Positions 8,703 to 17,684 are shown, counted from the first letter of the stretch. The stretch is 34,067 nucleotides of DNA from an uncultured Pirellula sp. (GCA_903930765.1 CAIYZV010000310.1:1-34067), one strand, 5' to 3'. Notes: generated from the sequence alone by a model not told the origin. Numbers and translations are program-made.

Positions 8703-10274
8703 ATGAATGCCGGGATGAACGATTTTCATGAGCGATTGGATCGAGTCGTTGAAGCGGCGAGGGACTTAGATACGGAAAGGATCAGCGGAAGAGTCGTCGC
8801 AGCGTATTGTGGCGTTTTGGTGAGCGCCATTCTTTTTCGTTGCGTCGGGATAGTAGGTCGCTCTTTCAGCAGCGACGAAGTTTACGAATTACGGCATTTG
8901 TCTTTAAATTTGCTTGAAATCGCTCGTGATCCAGATGGCTTTCCTCCGTTGTTTCGGTGGTTGATTAGTGCTTGGATCAGTGTGTTCGGAGTTGAGGGAG
9001 CGCGGTTTGTATCGGTGTTCTTCGGCGTCGCCGCGGTGATCGCGATTATGGGTATCGCTCATTTTCTCGGCGGTCTGCGGGCTGGAATAGCAGCGGGTGT
9101 CTGGAGTGCGGCCTCGGCTCATCAAATTGACTTCAGCCAGTCCCTGCGTTCGTATTCGATTTTTATCGCGCTGAGTGCTTTTACCATTCTCGCGGCGCTT
9201 TATTTGACTCGGCGTCCTGATTGGAGGCGATGGCTGCTGTTTCTGCTCACGGCTGGCTTATGTTTCGGGACGCATTATTACGCGGTGTATTTGCTGTTTG
9301 CAGTTTGGGTGTATTTGGTGTGGCAGTTCTGGGATCGCCCCAAGGCATGGATCTGCGGTGCCCTGCTTCAGTTTGTTTTCTGCTTGCCGACCTTGGTCTG
9401 CTTGAGGATCGATTTGACGGTGCCGGTGCCACCCGAAGTCGTTAACCCCGTGGATTTAACAGGTCTCGCATATCTTTATTGGACGCTGCTGGTCGGATGG
9501 TGCCTGGGGCCTTCAGCGACTCAATTGCAGATCTTGGGTGCCAAAAAAGGTATCTTGGCCATGTTGCCATGGTTGCTCCCTGCAGGAATTGCGGTACTTG
9601 TGATCGCGAATGCGGCGTTGAGAAGTGCGGACCGTCGCCGTTGGGCATTCCTGGTGATCATGCTCGTTACGTTGCCTTGGCTGGCCGGCTTCGTCGCGTC
9701 CTCAACGGGTACGAATTTTGTGTCCCGATACCTTTCGTTCCTCGCGGTTCCTTTAGCGGCCGTCATAGGTTGTGCGTTAACCAGTTCGAAGCGACGTTTA
9801 GAGTTTATCGCATTTTCGTTTTTGATCGGTTTGAACCTTCTTTCGACCTACCATCGATCATTCGATTCGGCGTATGCGGCGGAGGACTACGTATCGCTGG
9901 TGCGTTTTATTGACTCACGGTCGGAACGACCCATCGTGATTTCGATGTCACACTACATGTCGTATGCTTTGGAACGAGAAGTCCCCAAAAACTGGCGGTT
10001 CTATGCGATTGCATTTGGCTCCGATGAACCTGAAGATTGGAAAGAGGTCTTGGGGCCGCTTCTAGAAAATGTGTCGGATGACCAGCGTGTTTATTTGGTC
10101 GTACCCTGGGTGAAAGACCCGAGCATTCGTACCGAGCAGCGCGATCGCATGGTTCAATGGATGCAAGGAGAATTGATATCGACGGGTGGCTTCACGGAGG
10201 AACTGTACGAGGGTACGACCGCTGGGATTAAGCGAGCACTGATCGAGTCGTCCAACGTTAGGAACGGACGCTAA
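8703..10274 (+). CDS. GT39-like integral membrane glycosyltransferase
   Basis: A 523-residue polytopic protein resembling the PMT/ArnT-like GT-C superfamily, which uses polyprenyl-phosphate sugars on the outer face of the membrane. After TM1 (about residues 31-48) the first loop has the acidic pair SSDEVYELRHL (D58, E59) and, 20 residues on, FPPLFRWL, in the place of the family's HPPLYY motif. About ten further hydrophobic segments follow to residue 385, then a soluble C-terminal region of about 130 residues. ATG 8703 was taken; ATG 8715 is also possible. It is the last plus-strand gene of the left arm and converges on the GT2 gene. In this context it probably decorates the lipid-linked polymer after export, for instance adding a side-branch sugar (inference). 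Confidence 0.85.
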   Translation: MNAGMNDFHERLDRVVEAARDLDTERISGRVVAAYCGVLVSAILFRCVGIVGRSFSSDEVYELRHLSLNLLEIARDPDGFPPLFRWLISAWISVFGVEGARFVSVFFGVAAVIAIMGIAHFLGGLRAGIAAGVWSAASAHQIDFSQSLRSYSIFIALSAFTILAALYLTRRPDWRRWLLFLLTAGLCFGTHYYAVYLLFAVWVYLVWQFWDRPKAWICGALLQFVFCLPTLVCLRIDLTVPVPPEVVNPVDLTGLAYLYWTLLVGWCLGPSATQLQILGAKKGILAMLPWLLPAGIAVLVIANAALRSADRRRWAFLVIMLVTLPWLAGFVASSTGTNFVSRYLSFLAVPLAAVIGCALTSSKRRLEFIAFSFLIGLNLLSTYHRSFDSAYAAEDYVSLVRFIDSRSERPIVISMSHYMSYALEREVPKNWRFYAIAFGSDEPEDWKEVLGPLLENVSDDQRVYLVVPWVKDPSIRTEQRDRMVQWMQGELISTGGFTEELYEGTTAGIKRALIESSNVRNGR

Positions 10275-10275
10275 T

Positions 10276-10304
10276 ACCTCCGTCGGTTTTGCCTCTCCGG
10301 AGGT
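10276..10304. terminator. Possible bidirectional hairpin between convergent genes
   Basis: ACCTCCG (10276-10282) pairs perfectly with CGGAGGT (10298-10304) across a 15-nt loop. It lies in the 49-nt gap where the GT39 gene and the GT2 gene converge. There is no downstream T-run on either strand, so the terminator reading rests on position and stem alone. Confidence 0.35.
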
Positions 10305-10323
10305 TGAGCGCACTTTGTACGGC

Positions 10324-11277
10324 TTACTTCCCACGATGCGCGTTTTGGCTTGCGAGCTTTTGGATGGATGCTTCATTCCCCCAGGCTGTCCAAATATAGG
10401 CCAGATCGCGTTTCATTTTGCCAGTAGTGCCAACCTCCATGGCTTGGTTGCGCGTCAGTTTCGCCACCGTGCGCTGCAAGGTGCATAGAGTGAAAGAACG
10501 CAATAACCTTAAAAGACTAAGGTATCGCGTCATTGGTATGCCGCGGTACTTGCGATCGCGGTATGCCAAAATGATTCCGGATCTCCTCGCGACGTACTCG
10601 ATATAATTACTATCTGTCCGGTGCGGTGGAATCACATGGAGAATGTGGGATTCGGGGACATGCCGGCCGGGGATTTTCGCCAGAACCAACCTCGTAAACC
10701 ACTCGGTGTCTTCTCCGCTTTGGTGCATGCTTTCGTCGAATTCGCCAAGCGATGCGAATAAGCTCTTATCGATAACGACGTTGCCTGTGGCCGGTAAAAA
10801 ATGGTAGTGGTAATGGGTTGGTGTGCTTACGACAAACTCACCTAGCATCTGCCGTGAGAAAACGTCGAGTGGGGGTGGGTTGGGTTGGACATACTTGAGG
10901 ACGTAGCCGCCACCGGCATAACGTAGATCCTCGGAGCGGCATGCACGCACAAGATGCACCAGCCAATCGCTGGGAGCAAGTTGGTCATCATCAAAGAATG
11001 CGATCCAATCACCCTCGGATTCGCGCACACCTCGGTTTCTAGCACAGGCAATTCCAGGCTTGGGTTCGAAGAAATATCGAACCTTGTACGGTGCGTTGAT
11101 TGCTGCATTCTGAACCACACTTGGAGTATGGTCGGTGCTGCCGTTGTCGATGACTACGATTTCGAAATCATAATCAGGGTATTTCGGCATCGCTAAAAGG
11201 CTTTCGAGCGCCTCGCGTAGCGCGTCACCTCGGTTATAAGTGACCACGACTAATGATAGGAAGGGTTGTTCTGTCAT
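10324..11277 (-). CDS. GT2-family glycosyltransferase
   Basis: A 317-residue GT-A enzyme. ATG 11277 gives MTEQPFLSLVVVTYNRGDAL, the standard family start, and lies 7 nt after the stop of the preceding ligase gene; the ATG 36 nt upstream would overlap that gene. The nucleotide-binding part contains VVTYNRG, VIDNGSTDHTP, the GIACARNRGV loop and the metal-binding WIAFFDDDQLAP (D96-D98), with an acceptor-side segment near SGEDTEWFTRLVLA. The C-terminal 90 residues are basic and include a possible membrane-associating helix. It is the last gene of a three-gene minus-strand unit with the flippase and ligase. It probably adds one sugar of the repeat unit on the cytoplasmic side; the sugar is unknown. 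Confidence 0.92.
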   Translation of the reverse strand: MTEQPFLSLVVVTYNRGDALREALESLLAMPKYPDYDFEIVVIDNGSTDHTPSVVQNAAINAPYKVRYFFEPKPGIACARNRGVRESEGDWIAFFDDDQLAPSDWLVHLVRACRSEDLRYAGGGYVLKYVQPNPPPLDVFSRQMLGEFVVSTPTHYHYHFLPATGNVVIDKSLFASLGEFDESMHQSGEDTEWFTRLVLAKIPGRHVPESHILHVIPPHRTDSNYIEYVARRSGIILAYRDRKYRGIPMTRYLSLLRLLRSFTLCTLQRTVAKLTRNQAMEVGTTGKMKRDLAYIWTAWGNEASIQKLASQNAHRGK

Positions 11278-11284
11278 CGTATTG

Positions 11285-12733
11285 TCATCTGCCGTAGTTG
11301 GTTGGAATGACATCGAATTCGGTTTTTATAGATTGTGGCGTGTTGAATTTCGTCGAAGCACATTGGGCGGTGGATAAAGCACAGTGGGCGGTGGACGTTG
11401 GATCGCACTGGAGTTGATGCAAGTTGGGGCACTCTCTTGAGATTCTGTAAATGAGGAATAGAAGGGCGTAGCTCTCAAAGCCGAGGCTGTAGAACGATGC
11501 CTCGGCAAGTCCGTGGATCAACGCGAACAGAGTAACTGTAAACACCAGTTGGAACTCCGGGCGGCGAGTATAAAGCGTAGCCGTAGCCGAGATCCCGAGG
11601 GTCGACAGAAGTAGGGCCGAGTATGCGATTAGTCCGACAATTCCCAGGTTCAACAGTGCTTCGAGGAAGACCGAATGCGCGTGGGTGATTTCCCACAAGA
11701 AAATCTCCGACGTGCGTTGGATCATTTTCGAATCCCAAAAGGCACCGTAACCACTTCCGCACCACGGTCTCTCCGCCGCGTGCTTGAGCAATTCAAGCCA
11801 CAATGGGACGCGGCCTGTCAAGCTACTGAGATGTTCTGTTCGGCCCATGGCAGCCGCAACACCGATCCGATCCCAAAGATGAAAGATCGAGATCGCCAGG
11901 CCCATCACGCTGATGATGAAAGAACCTGCAATGAGCCCTACCATTCGCCACTTGGGTTCAGCTCGTAGCAGTCCAGAGATAGTTAATGCTGCCACCAATG
12001 CCAGCAGGGTCGTTCGAGACTTTGTCAGAATCAATGCTGCGACACCCGCCAGGATCGTTGCCCACAAGAGCCATCGTAGCTGTGCATTTTGCTTCAGTAG
12101 CATTAGACCTGTCACAATCATCAGGGCTGCATAAACAGCCAACACGTTTGGATGCTCTGTGCCGATGAACCGATAGTAACGCCAAAATGGGTTGAACGTT
12201 CCTTGGTAAATCTCGGCGAAGAATCCGGCCGTGATGAAGCACGTGGATACGCCGAAAATTACCCAGCCTATCTCGCGTAAGCACAAATGCCTTGAAAATC
12301 CATAGAGGCTCAGTGCTACGCACAGTTCTTTAGGAACCCGACGTATGCTCACCGGTAGGTTGGTCGTCCATGCCAATGACGCGACAATCCAAAAGAGTTG
12401 AAACGCCAGTAGGAAGATAAGAAAGTTTCTAATCGGGAGAGTTTTATCGGTTTTAAAGAGACAGCAAATTGCACCCGCGAAGGCCAAGCCGAGGAAGGAG
12501 ATGGCCGCGTTGATGTTCCCTGACTCTGCGTACTCCGCAGATTTGTTGGCGTCGACGTCGTAGGGGACGAGTTCTGCGGGTACCAGTGTCTTACTGGCAT
12601 TCCATGACTGATAGTAAAATGCAAAGCACGCCGCAATGATCGCAATCGTAAGTAAAACGACGGGAACGTTGACGGTATCCCGCGACGATGCAACGATCGT
12701 CGCTTTTGGAGGATGGATCGCTGTCGTACTCAT
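11285..12733 (-). CDS. O-antigen ligase / Wzy-type polymerase family membrane protein
   Basis: A 482-residue polytopic protein with about 10-12 hydrophobic segments. ATG 12733 (MSTTAIHPPKATIV) overlaps the flippase stop by one base (TGATG), implying translational coupling, so a start 186 nt upstream was rejected. Family signatures are TKSRTTLLALVAALTISGLL, then the large extracytoplasmic loop with GSGYGAFWDSKM and ITHAHSVFLEALLNLGIVGL, whose His corresponds to the conserved loop residue of the Wzy_C family. These proteins polymerise or transfer lipid-linked glycans on the outer face of the membrane. Ligase and polymerase cannot be separated from sequence alone; with Wzz and flippase partners in the same locus, polymerase is my preferred reading. 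The hydrophilic tail contains an odd 7-residue repeat. Confidence 0.86.
   Translation of the reverse strand: MSTTAIHPPKATIVASSRDTVNVPVVLLTIAIIAACFAFYYQSWNASKTLVPAELVPYDVDANKSAEYAESGNINAAISFLGLAFAGAICCLFKTDKTLPIRNFLIFLLAFQLFWIVASLAWTTNLPVSIRRVPKELCVALSLYGFSRHLCLREIGWVIFGVSTCFITAGFFAEIYQGTFNPFWRYYRFIGTEHPNVLAVYAALMIVTGLMLLKQNAQLRWLLWATILAGVAALILTKSRTTLLALVAALTISGLLRAEPKWRMVGLIAGSFIISVMGLAISIFHLWDRIGVAAAMGRTEHLSSLTGRVPLWLELLKHAAERPWCGSGYGAFWDSKMIQRTSEIFLWEITHAHSVFLEALLNLGIVGLIAYSALLLSTLGISATATLYTRRPEFQLVFTVTLFALIHGLAEASFYSLGFESYALLFLIYRISRECPNLHQLQCDPTSTAHCALSTAQCASTKFNTPQSIKTEFDVIPTNYGR
11358..11395. repeat. 21-nt tandem repeat within the ligase C-terminus
   Basis: GCACATTGGGCGGTGGA (from 11358) recurs as GCACAGTGGGCGGTGGA (from 11379). 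The period is 21 nt with one mismatch over 17 bases. It is in frame and gives the protein repeat STAHCAL/STAQCAS in the polar tail. Such a repeat is atypical for this family and looks like a recent local duplication or a short intergenic-type repeat absorbed into the gene end. Confidence 0.7.
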
Positions 12734-14109
12734 CAAGCTATACCCTCCAATAAGTCTCTGGGTTCTGAGGGGGACTTGGAGTCCTGCCCGATGCATTTCC
12801 TGAACGCGAAATACGTAAGGACCGCTGAGCAGCTGTTTCCGCACAAAATGGCGAGTGCAGAACCTTGCATGCCCAACCAGGGTATCGTAAGTACCGCAAC
12901 GACCAGGGACACCGCGCAATTCGCCAATTCACCTCGCAGGTTAGCTTGGGATTGACCAAGGGCTGCCAAGCCATTGCCGGCGACAATTGCCCAGCTCACT
13001 ACCAGCATGTTCAATCCTAGCAAACCGGTGACCACGTTAGATCGAGCGTCGGTGTCTTTGTAGATTCGTTCGACGAGGGTGTCTCCGAACATCAAGAAGA
13101 GAAGGCACAAGGGTGCGAGCACCGCTGTAAAAATAAGAGCGCTGCTCCACATCGAACGGGATAATGCATGCGAGCCATGGGTGTGGTACGCGTGCACATT
13201 CTGTCCCAGAAGGTAATTGTTCAAACCAGCGATCAAGGTCAGCGAGATACCCGTCAGATTCAGGCACTTGATAAAAGTCGCGGTCTCCGAGTCGCCTCGC
13301 ATGACCGCGAGTATCCATGGGATGAGCATCGCCCCGCCCAGTGCAAACGCTCGTGCAAATACAAGCCACTTTGCGTAATCCCACGAGGTTGTCCATTGCT
13401 GCCAGAGTCGATCACGTTCCAATTTCCATGAGAGCGGTGGGTTCAAGAACCAGATCAGGATTGGAAGGGAATTGGAAACTGCGAGCACAGTGGCGACACT
13501 GAGCAGTTCGATCGGCTCACTAGCCCACAAAAATCGCATTCCTAGAAACAATATTCCGCCTAGTTGAAGCAGAGATGCGAGTCCGTCGACTGCGATCGCA
13601 AGGATAGGGTGGAACGTCGTGAATGAGACGGTGCGAAGATGATCTTTCAAAAGTATGCCGGGCAGGATCATGCACTGAACGAGCAGACTATAGCCAAACT
13701 CGGAATTGCTGCCACCAACGATGAGTGATATCGCTGCGGCGAGCATGGTAATGACCGATACGACTGAGAAAAAAAACTCGTGTGCAAGGCTATTCCCGGT
13801 CCATGATGGAAGATCGGTCGTGGGGCGGTGTGCAAACGATACGAAGGGTGCTGAAATCACTCTCTCTTGAATGGCCCGTAGGTAGCTAATCAACTGCCAT
13901 CCCAAGGCGAAGCTGGTGAAGACATCGTCGCTACTGCATCTTGCCAGAATGACAAAGGTCAAGAAATTCGATGCGCTCACCGTCGCTTGGTTGGTAACGC
14001 CCAAGACGAGTCCAAACCAATTGCTTCTGGTTTTTCCCACGTTTTCCAAATCGGATGCGGGGGCGTCCGAAGTCGTGAGAGGGGGCCCACCGATGAGTTT
14101 TGTTGTCAA
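12733..14109 (-). CDS. Wzx-like polysaccharide flippase (MOP superfamily)
   Basis: A 458-residue polytopic membrane protein with about 12 predicted helices. An N-terminal soluble stretch of about 30 residues precedes FGLVLGVTNQATVSASNFLTF, a typical MOP/Wzx first helix. Family assignment rests on topology, length and neighbourhood rather than a catalytic motif, since Wzx proteins are divergent. Late helices contain LGLNMLVVSWAIVAGNGLAALGQ, as in MATE/Wzx repeats. It heads the minus-strand arm and its stop overlaps the start of the ligase gene (TGATG). Its expected role is moving undecaprenyl-linked repeat units across the cytoplasmic membrane for the polymerase. The upstream side is a 336-nt gap shared divergently with the secreted glycosidase. 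Confidence 0.8.
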   Translation of the reverse strand: MTTKLIGGPPLTTSDAPASDLENVGKTRSNWFGLVLGVTNQATVSASNFLTFVILARCSSDDVFTSFALGWQLISYLRAIQERVISAPFVSFAHRPTTDLPSWTGNSLAHEFFFSVVSVITMLAAAISLIVGGSNSEFGYSLLVQCMILPGILLKDHLRTVSFTTFHPILAIAVDGLASLLQLGGILFLGMRFLWASEPIELLSVATVLAVSNSLPILIWFLNPPLSWKLERDRLWQQWTTSWDYAKWLVFARAFALGGAMLIPWILAVMRGDSETATFIKCLNLTGISLTLIAGLNNYLLGQNVHAYHTHGSHALSRSMWSSALIFTAVLAPLCLLFLMFGDTLVERIYKDTDARSNVVTGLLGLNMLVVSWAIVAGNGLAALGQSQANLRGELANCAVSLVVAVLTIPWLGMQGSALAILCGNSCSAVLTYFAFRKCIGQDSKSPSEPRDLLEGIA

Positions 14110-14243
14110 CAGATTTTGAGGCTGATTTCTTGGGGGAATTGGAAAACCGTTTCTCTCAACCCATTGTAGTAGGGGATGTTGCGGGGCCTTTGTGGTTCCT
14201 CGGTAAAGTTAACGCAATCGAACTAGTAGCCCACACGATGCAA

Positions 14244-14278
14244 GGTGAGGAATCGGTACAACCGTCACAATCCTCACC
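14244..14278. repeat. Inverted repeat in the divergent flippase/glycosidase gap
   Basis: GGTGAGGA (14244-14251) and TCCTCACC (14271-14278) are perfect 8-bp arms separated by 19 nt. They lie inside the 336-nt non-coding gap 14110-14445 between divergent genes. The position suits a regulator-binding site or a leader hairpin. Nothing else in the gap is convincing; the short open frames there have no family character and no clear promoter hexamers were found. Confidence 0.4.
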
Positions 14279-14445
14279 GATAGTGGTTTTACGGACCGTC
14301 GCTGGAGTCCTTATGAAATCGCGGTCGCGGCTGTATATTGACGGGGCTCGGGGCAAAAATCTGAGGTTGATTCTCTCAAAGCTGTCCTGGGATTCGTAGT
14401 GAGTTTTTGAGTCGTTGATCTCGTGTGCTGGAATGGGGCGTTCGG

Positions 14446-17070
14446 ATGAGTCTACGGTTTTACTCTAGTTTGCTCGTGGCACTTTCAGCCTTTGGGTTTT
14501 CAGTAGGTGCCCAGCAGGTTGAAGCTCAAGTTCTAGACAAGCAGTCTCTGCTCGAAAATCAAACCTATTTTGATAATCGCGACTGGGACTGGTATCTGGA
14601 GAACATCCCGTTCTTCGATTGCCCAGAACCAGACGTGGTGACAACCTACTACTACCGCTGGGAGTTGATCACCAAGCATTTGACCTATGGATCGCCAGAT
14701 ACGGGATATTTGTTTACCGAGTTTATTGACCGACCATTCTGGTCCGGGGCGTATGGCGCCATCAGTTGCCCAGCCGGCCACCAACTTTATGAAGCGCGTT
14801 GGCTCCGAGATCCAAAGATCGCTAACGACTATTCGAAGTATTGGTTGCAAACCAAAGGTGCACAGCCTCGGAACTATTCAACTTGGCTGGCCGACTCCGT
14901 CCTCGCGGTGGAGCGCGTTCATCCGAATCCAGCGATCCTCAAGTCCCTTTTGCCGGGCTTGGTCGACAACTACCGAAAATGGAAAGAGCGACATTACGAT
15001 GCGAACGTTGGATTGTTTTGGCAAACCGGCCATGACGATGGGATGGAGTTCAATATCGCCAGCCGCCAAACCCAAGATATCTTGCGAGGTGCTCCTAGCT
15101 ATCGACCGTCGTTCAATGCCTACATGTGGGCGGATGCGATTGCCATCGCTGAAGTTGCAAAACGAAGTGGCGACGTCGACATCGCGAAAGAGTTTGCGGA
15201 GTTCGCTGCGACGCTTCGAGAGACGATGCTAAAGAAGCTTTGGGATCCCAAACGGCAGTTCTTTTTTCCCATGTTCAAGAACGATGAGAACAGGGATGGT
15301 TACGACATTAAGGCTCTAACTCTGGTCTATGAGTCTGGGCGGTTCGCAGGGGATTCTCACGGTCGAGAGCTCATCGGTTATGTGCCGTGGCAATTCAACA
15401 TGTTGGACTCCAATCCGGAATACGACGTTGCATGGAAAAAACTGATGGATCGCGATGGTTTTTACGCGGAATACGGGCCGAGTACGGTCGAACGAAACGA
15501 TCCCATGTTCTTGCTTCAGAAAAGCTGCTGCTGGTGGAGTGGTCAATCGTGGCCCTATGCCACCACCCAAACCCTGAAAGGACTAGCGAATTTGCTCCAG
15601 TCACGCTCGAGCGATGCCGTGTCTGCGGATGACTATGTTCGCTTGTTGAACATCTACGCGAAATCGCACCGCAAGGATGGAAAGCCGTACCTTGCGGAAG
15701 CACTGCACCCCGATACGGGGTCCTTTGAAGGGCATGATGGGTACAACCACAGCGAGCATTACTTCCACTCAGGCTTCTGTGACTTAGTGATCAGCGGACT
15801 GGTTGGTTTGGATGTGGTTGGTGTCGATCCAACGGGTTATGGTGAGGTTCGTATCTGCCCTCTAGCACCTGCGGAATGGGATTACTTTGCCTTGGATGGG
15901 GTTATGGTGCGAGGCCGACAGGTGTCCGTGATTTGGGACAAAGAGGGAAGTAAATATGGAATTAAATTTGGGGCGGGAAAGGGGCTTACGGTGATCGTGG
16001 ATGGCCGAGTTATCTTAAACCGTCCAGACTTGAAAGCAGTATCATTCCGTTTGCCACCCGTGACCCAAACTCGAGACGGAGCGGCAACGGAGACATCAGC
16101 TAGTCGACAAAACGATAATCGCGTTGTCAATCACGCGGTCAACAACAACGGTGATTACTTCCCGAGAATGACTGTGTCGTCCACGAGCGAGAATACGTCG
16201 GTGTCTAGGATCCAGGATGGAAATTACTGGTACCTGCAAAACCCTCCCAATCGTTGGGAGAGTGGGGGTGGGAAAATGGCTGAGAAGGAATGGATCGAAG
16301 TCGACTTCGGTGTTCCTCGCAATGTGCAAACCCTGAAGTTTTATTTTCTCGATGATGAGACGGACCGGGATGGAGAGATTGCTGCGCCGGGACAGATTGC
16401 CGTTTCAACCCAGCTCGATGGGGAGTGGAACCGTTTGGATAGTTCGAGGATGGGATCCATCGACGGTCATCGCCCCACCACCATGAAACTTGGGGATAGC
16501 ATGGTTCGGAAGGTTCGATTGGAGATGGTACCGAAAGAGGGGCGGCGCGTTGGATTGACGGAGATCGAAGCATGGGGTGACGGGGAACTGCCCTATCGCG
16601 TGGCGCCACCTCCGAGTGGGAATGTCGCCTACAGGCCTGAGGGTGCCGTGTTCCCGCGAGCAACCGCGTCGCACAGCGATCGTTTTGGAGGAACCCCTGA
16701 AAAGTCGAACGATGGAAAAACGGTGTTTGTTCCTAATCCGGTGAATCGCTGGACGAGCTACGAGTCGCCTGAGAAGAGCGATTGGTTGCAGATTCAGTTC
16801 GAAAAACCTACGCGCTTTTCGCGCGTCGAACTCGCCATCTACGATGATCGTGGCGGCGTGCAAGCACCAAAATCCTATGCGATCGAGGTATGGGTCGATA
16901 ACGATTGGAAGAGAGTTCGCGATGAAGTGCATCAACCGATGGAACCGCGCGGGAATCAGTGGAATGACGCCAGGTTCGAACCGGTCGTGAGCGATCGAGT
17001 GAGAATCGTGTTCGAACATAAACTACCAGCCAAGAGCGGTGTGACCGAGGTCATGGTTTGGCCAGAGTGA
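14446..17070 (+). CDS. Secreted (alpha/alpha)6-barrel glycoside hydrolase with two discoidin-like domains
   Basis: An 874-residue exported protein. ATG 14446 gives the signal peptide MSLRFYSSLLVALSAFGFSV with cleavage near GAQQVEA. Residues of about 35-480 resemble the MGH/GH63/GH37-like six-hairpin glycosidases. HDDGMEFNIASRQ aligns with the SGxD-type acid region of clan GH-G. CCWWSGQSWPYATTQTL resembles the WRGPxWP segment, and GHDGYNHSEHYFHSGFCDLVISGLVG resembles the closing helices. Two beta-sandwich modules of the F5/8 type C kind follow (about 560-700 and 710-874), each with NRW... and WIEVDF or WLQIQF strands, likely for glycan binding. The substrate is unknown; alpha-glucosidic or alpha-mannosidic bonds are typical of relatives. 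Divergence from the flippase suggests processing of the exported polymer, but dietary glycan use is equally possible. Confidence 0.82.
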   Translation: MSLRFYSSLLVALSAFGFSVGAQQVEAQVLDKQSLLENQTYFDNRDWDWYLENIPFFDCPEPDVVTTYYYRWELITKHLTYGSPDTGYLFTEFIDRPFWSGAYGAISCPAGHQLYEARWLRDPKIANDYSKYWLQTKGAQPRNYSTWLADSVLAVERVHPNPAILKSLLPGLVDNYRKWKERHYDANVGLFWQTGHDDGMEFNIASRQTQDILRGAPSYRPSFNAYMWADAIAIAEVAKRSGDVDIAKEFAEFAATLRETMLKKLWDPKRQFFFPMFKNDENRDGYDIKALTLVYESGRFAGDSHGRELIGYVPWQFNMLDSNPEYDVAWKKLMDRDGFYAEYGPSTVERNDPMFLLQKSCCWWSGQSWPYATTQTLKGLANLLQSRSSDAVSADDYVRLLNIYAKSHRKDGKPYLAEALHPDTGSFEGHDGYNHSEHYFHSGFCDLVISGLVGLDVVGVDPTGYGEVRICPLAPAEWDYFALDGVMVRGRQVSVIWDKEGSKYGIKFGAGKGLTVIVDGRVILNRPDLKAVSFRLPPVTQTRDGAATETSASRQNDNRVVNHAVNNNGDYFPRMTVSSTSENTSVSRIQDGNYWYLQNPPNRWESGGGKMAEKEWIEVDFGVPRNVQTLKFYFLDDETDRDGEIAAPGQIAVSTQLDGEWNRLDSSRMGSIDGHRPTTMKLGDSMVRKVRLEMVPKEGRRVGLTEIEAWGDGELPYRVAPPPSGNVAYRPEGAVFPRATASHSDRFGGTPEKSNDGKTVFVPNPVNRWTSYESPEKSDWLQIQFEKPTRFSRVELAIYDDRGGVQAPKSYAIEVWVDNDWKRVRDEVHQPMEPRGNQWNDARFEPVVSDRVRIVFEHKLPAKSGVTEVMVWPE

Positions 17071-17104
17071 TGAAATTGCAGAGGAATGTCGTAGGAACCG
17101 GCTG

Positions 17105-17629
17105 CTACCAATGATCTGGTGAAACCCACGGGATCTCATCGCTCTGCCCCCTGGTTTTGTCGCTGATCGCGTCCTTTTGGCGTTGGATCAAGTCGAATTC
17201 CGCAACGGCTCGGGCTCCTGTGGGTATTTGTCCAAACACAATCACATGCTTGATTTGTCGGTTTCCGACGGGAAACTTAACGCTGCCGTTCCGGGCGACA
17301 AACGCCTCGAGAGGGATAGACAACGTTCCCCCAGGGGTGACACCTTTGGGTTCGGATGCGTAGAACTGCTCATTCAACCCAATCGATACATTTTTCCACG
17401 GTTGATCCGTCGGATTCTTTACCGTGATCGATGGGATTAGCCGGCGGTTTGCAGCGTCCGATTCCGGGCCCACCCACATGGCATCCAAGCGGACTTGGGC
17501 GTCCAGCGGCGGCTCCCGCATCGGTTTCATCCACGCGGCCAAACCTAATCCGTAACCGACTGGAATAAAGACACTCAGTAGAATGAGGGCTGTGAGTGTT
17601 TTGCGGTTTAGGGTGATCCCTGTTGCCAT
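17105..17629 (-). CDS. Membrane-anchored protein of unknown function
   Basis: A 174-residue protein I do not recognise. An N-terminal signal-anchor (TALILLSVFIPVGYGLGLAAW, about residues 13-33) follows a short basic head. The exported remainder is mostly beta-rich, with SITVKNPTDQPWKNVSIGLNEQ and SIPLEAFVARNGSVKFP looking like an immunoglobulin-type sandwich. A polar tail (QRQKDAISDKTRGQSDE) follows. There are no catalytic motifs and no lipobox. It is divergent from the P-loop GTPase pair, with only about 60-126 nt between the starts, so the two units may share a control region. A role together with the membrane-bound GTPases is conceivable but rests only on position. ATG 17629 is the only reasonable start. 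Confidence 0.75.
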   Translation of the reverse strand: MATGITLNRKTLTALILLSVFIPVGYGLGLAAWMKPMREPPLDAQVRLDAMWVGPESDAANRRLIPSITVKNPTDQPWKNVSIGLNEQFYASEPKGVTPGGTLSIPLEAFVARNGSVKFPVGNRQIKHVIVFGQIPTGARAVAEFDLIQRQKDAISDKTRGQSDEIPWVSPDHW

Positions 17630-17684
17630 TGTTGTTTCAACTGTTGCGGCGATTCAATCTGTTAGTTCGTTCGTCGAGATGCTC

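Noticed and set aside
12734-12919. Upstream extension of the ligase start
   Set aside because: It would lie wholly inside the flippase coding end; the TGATG overlap at 12733 gives a better start.
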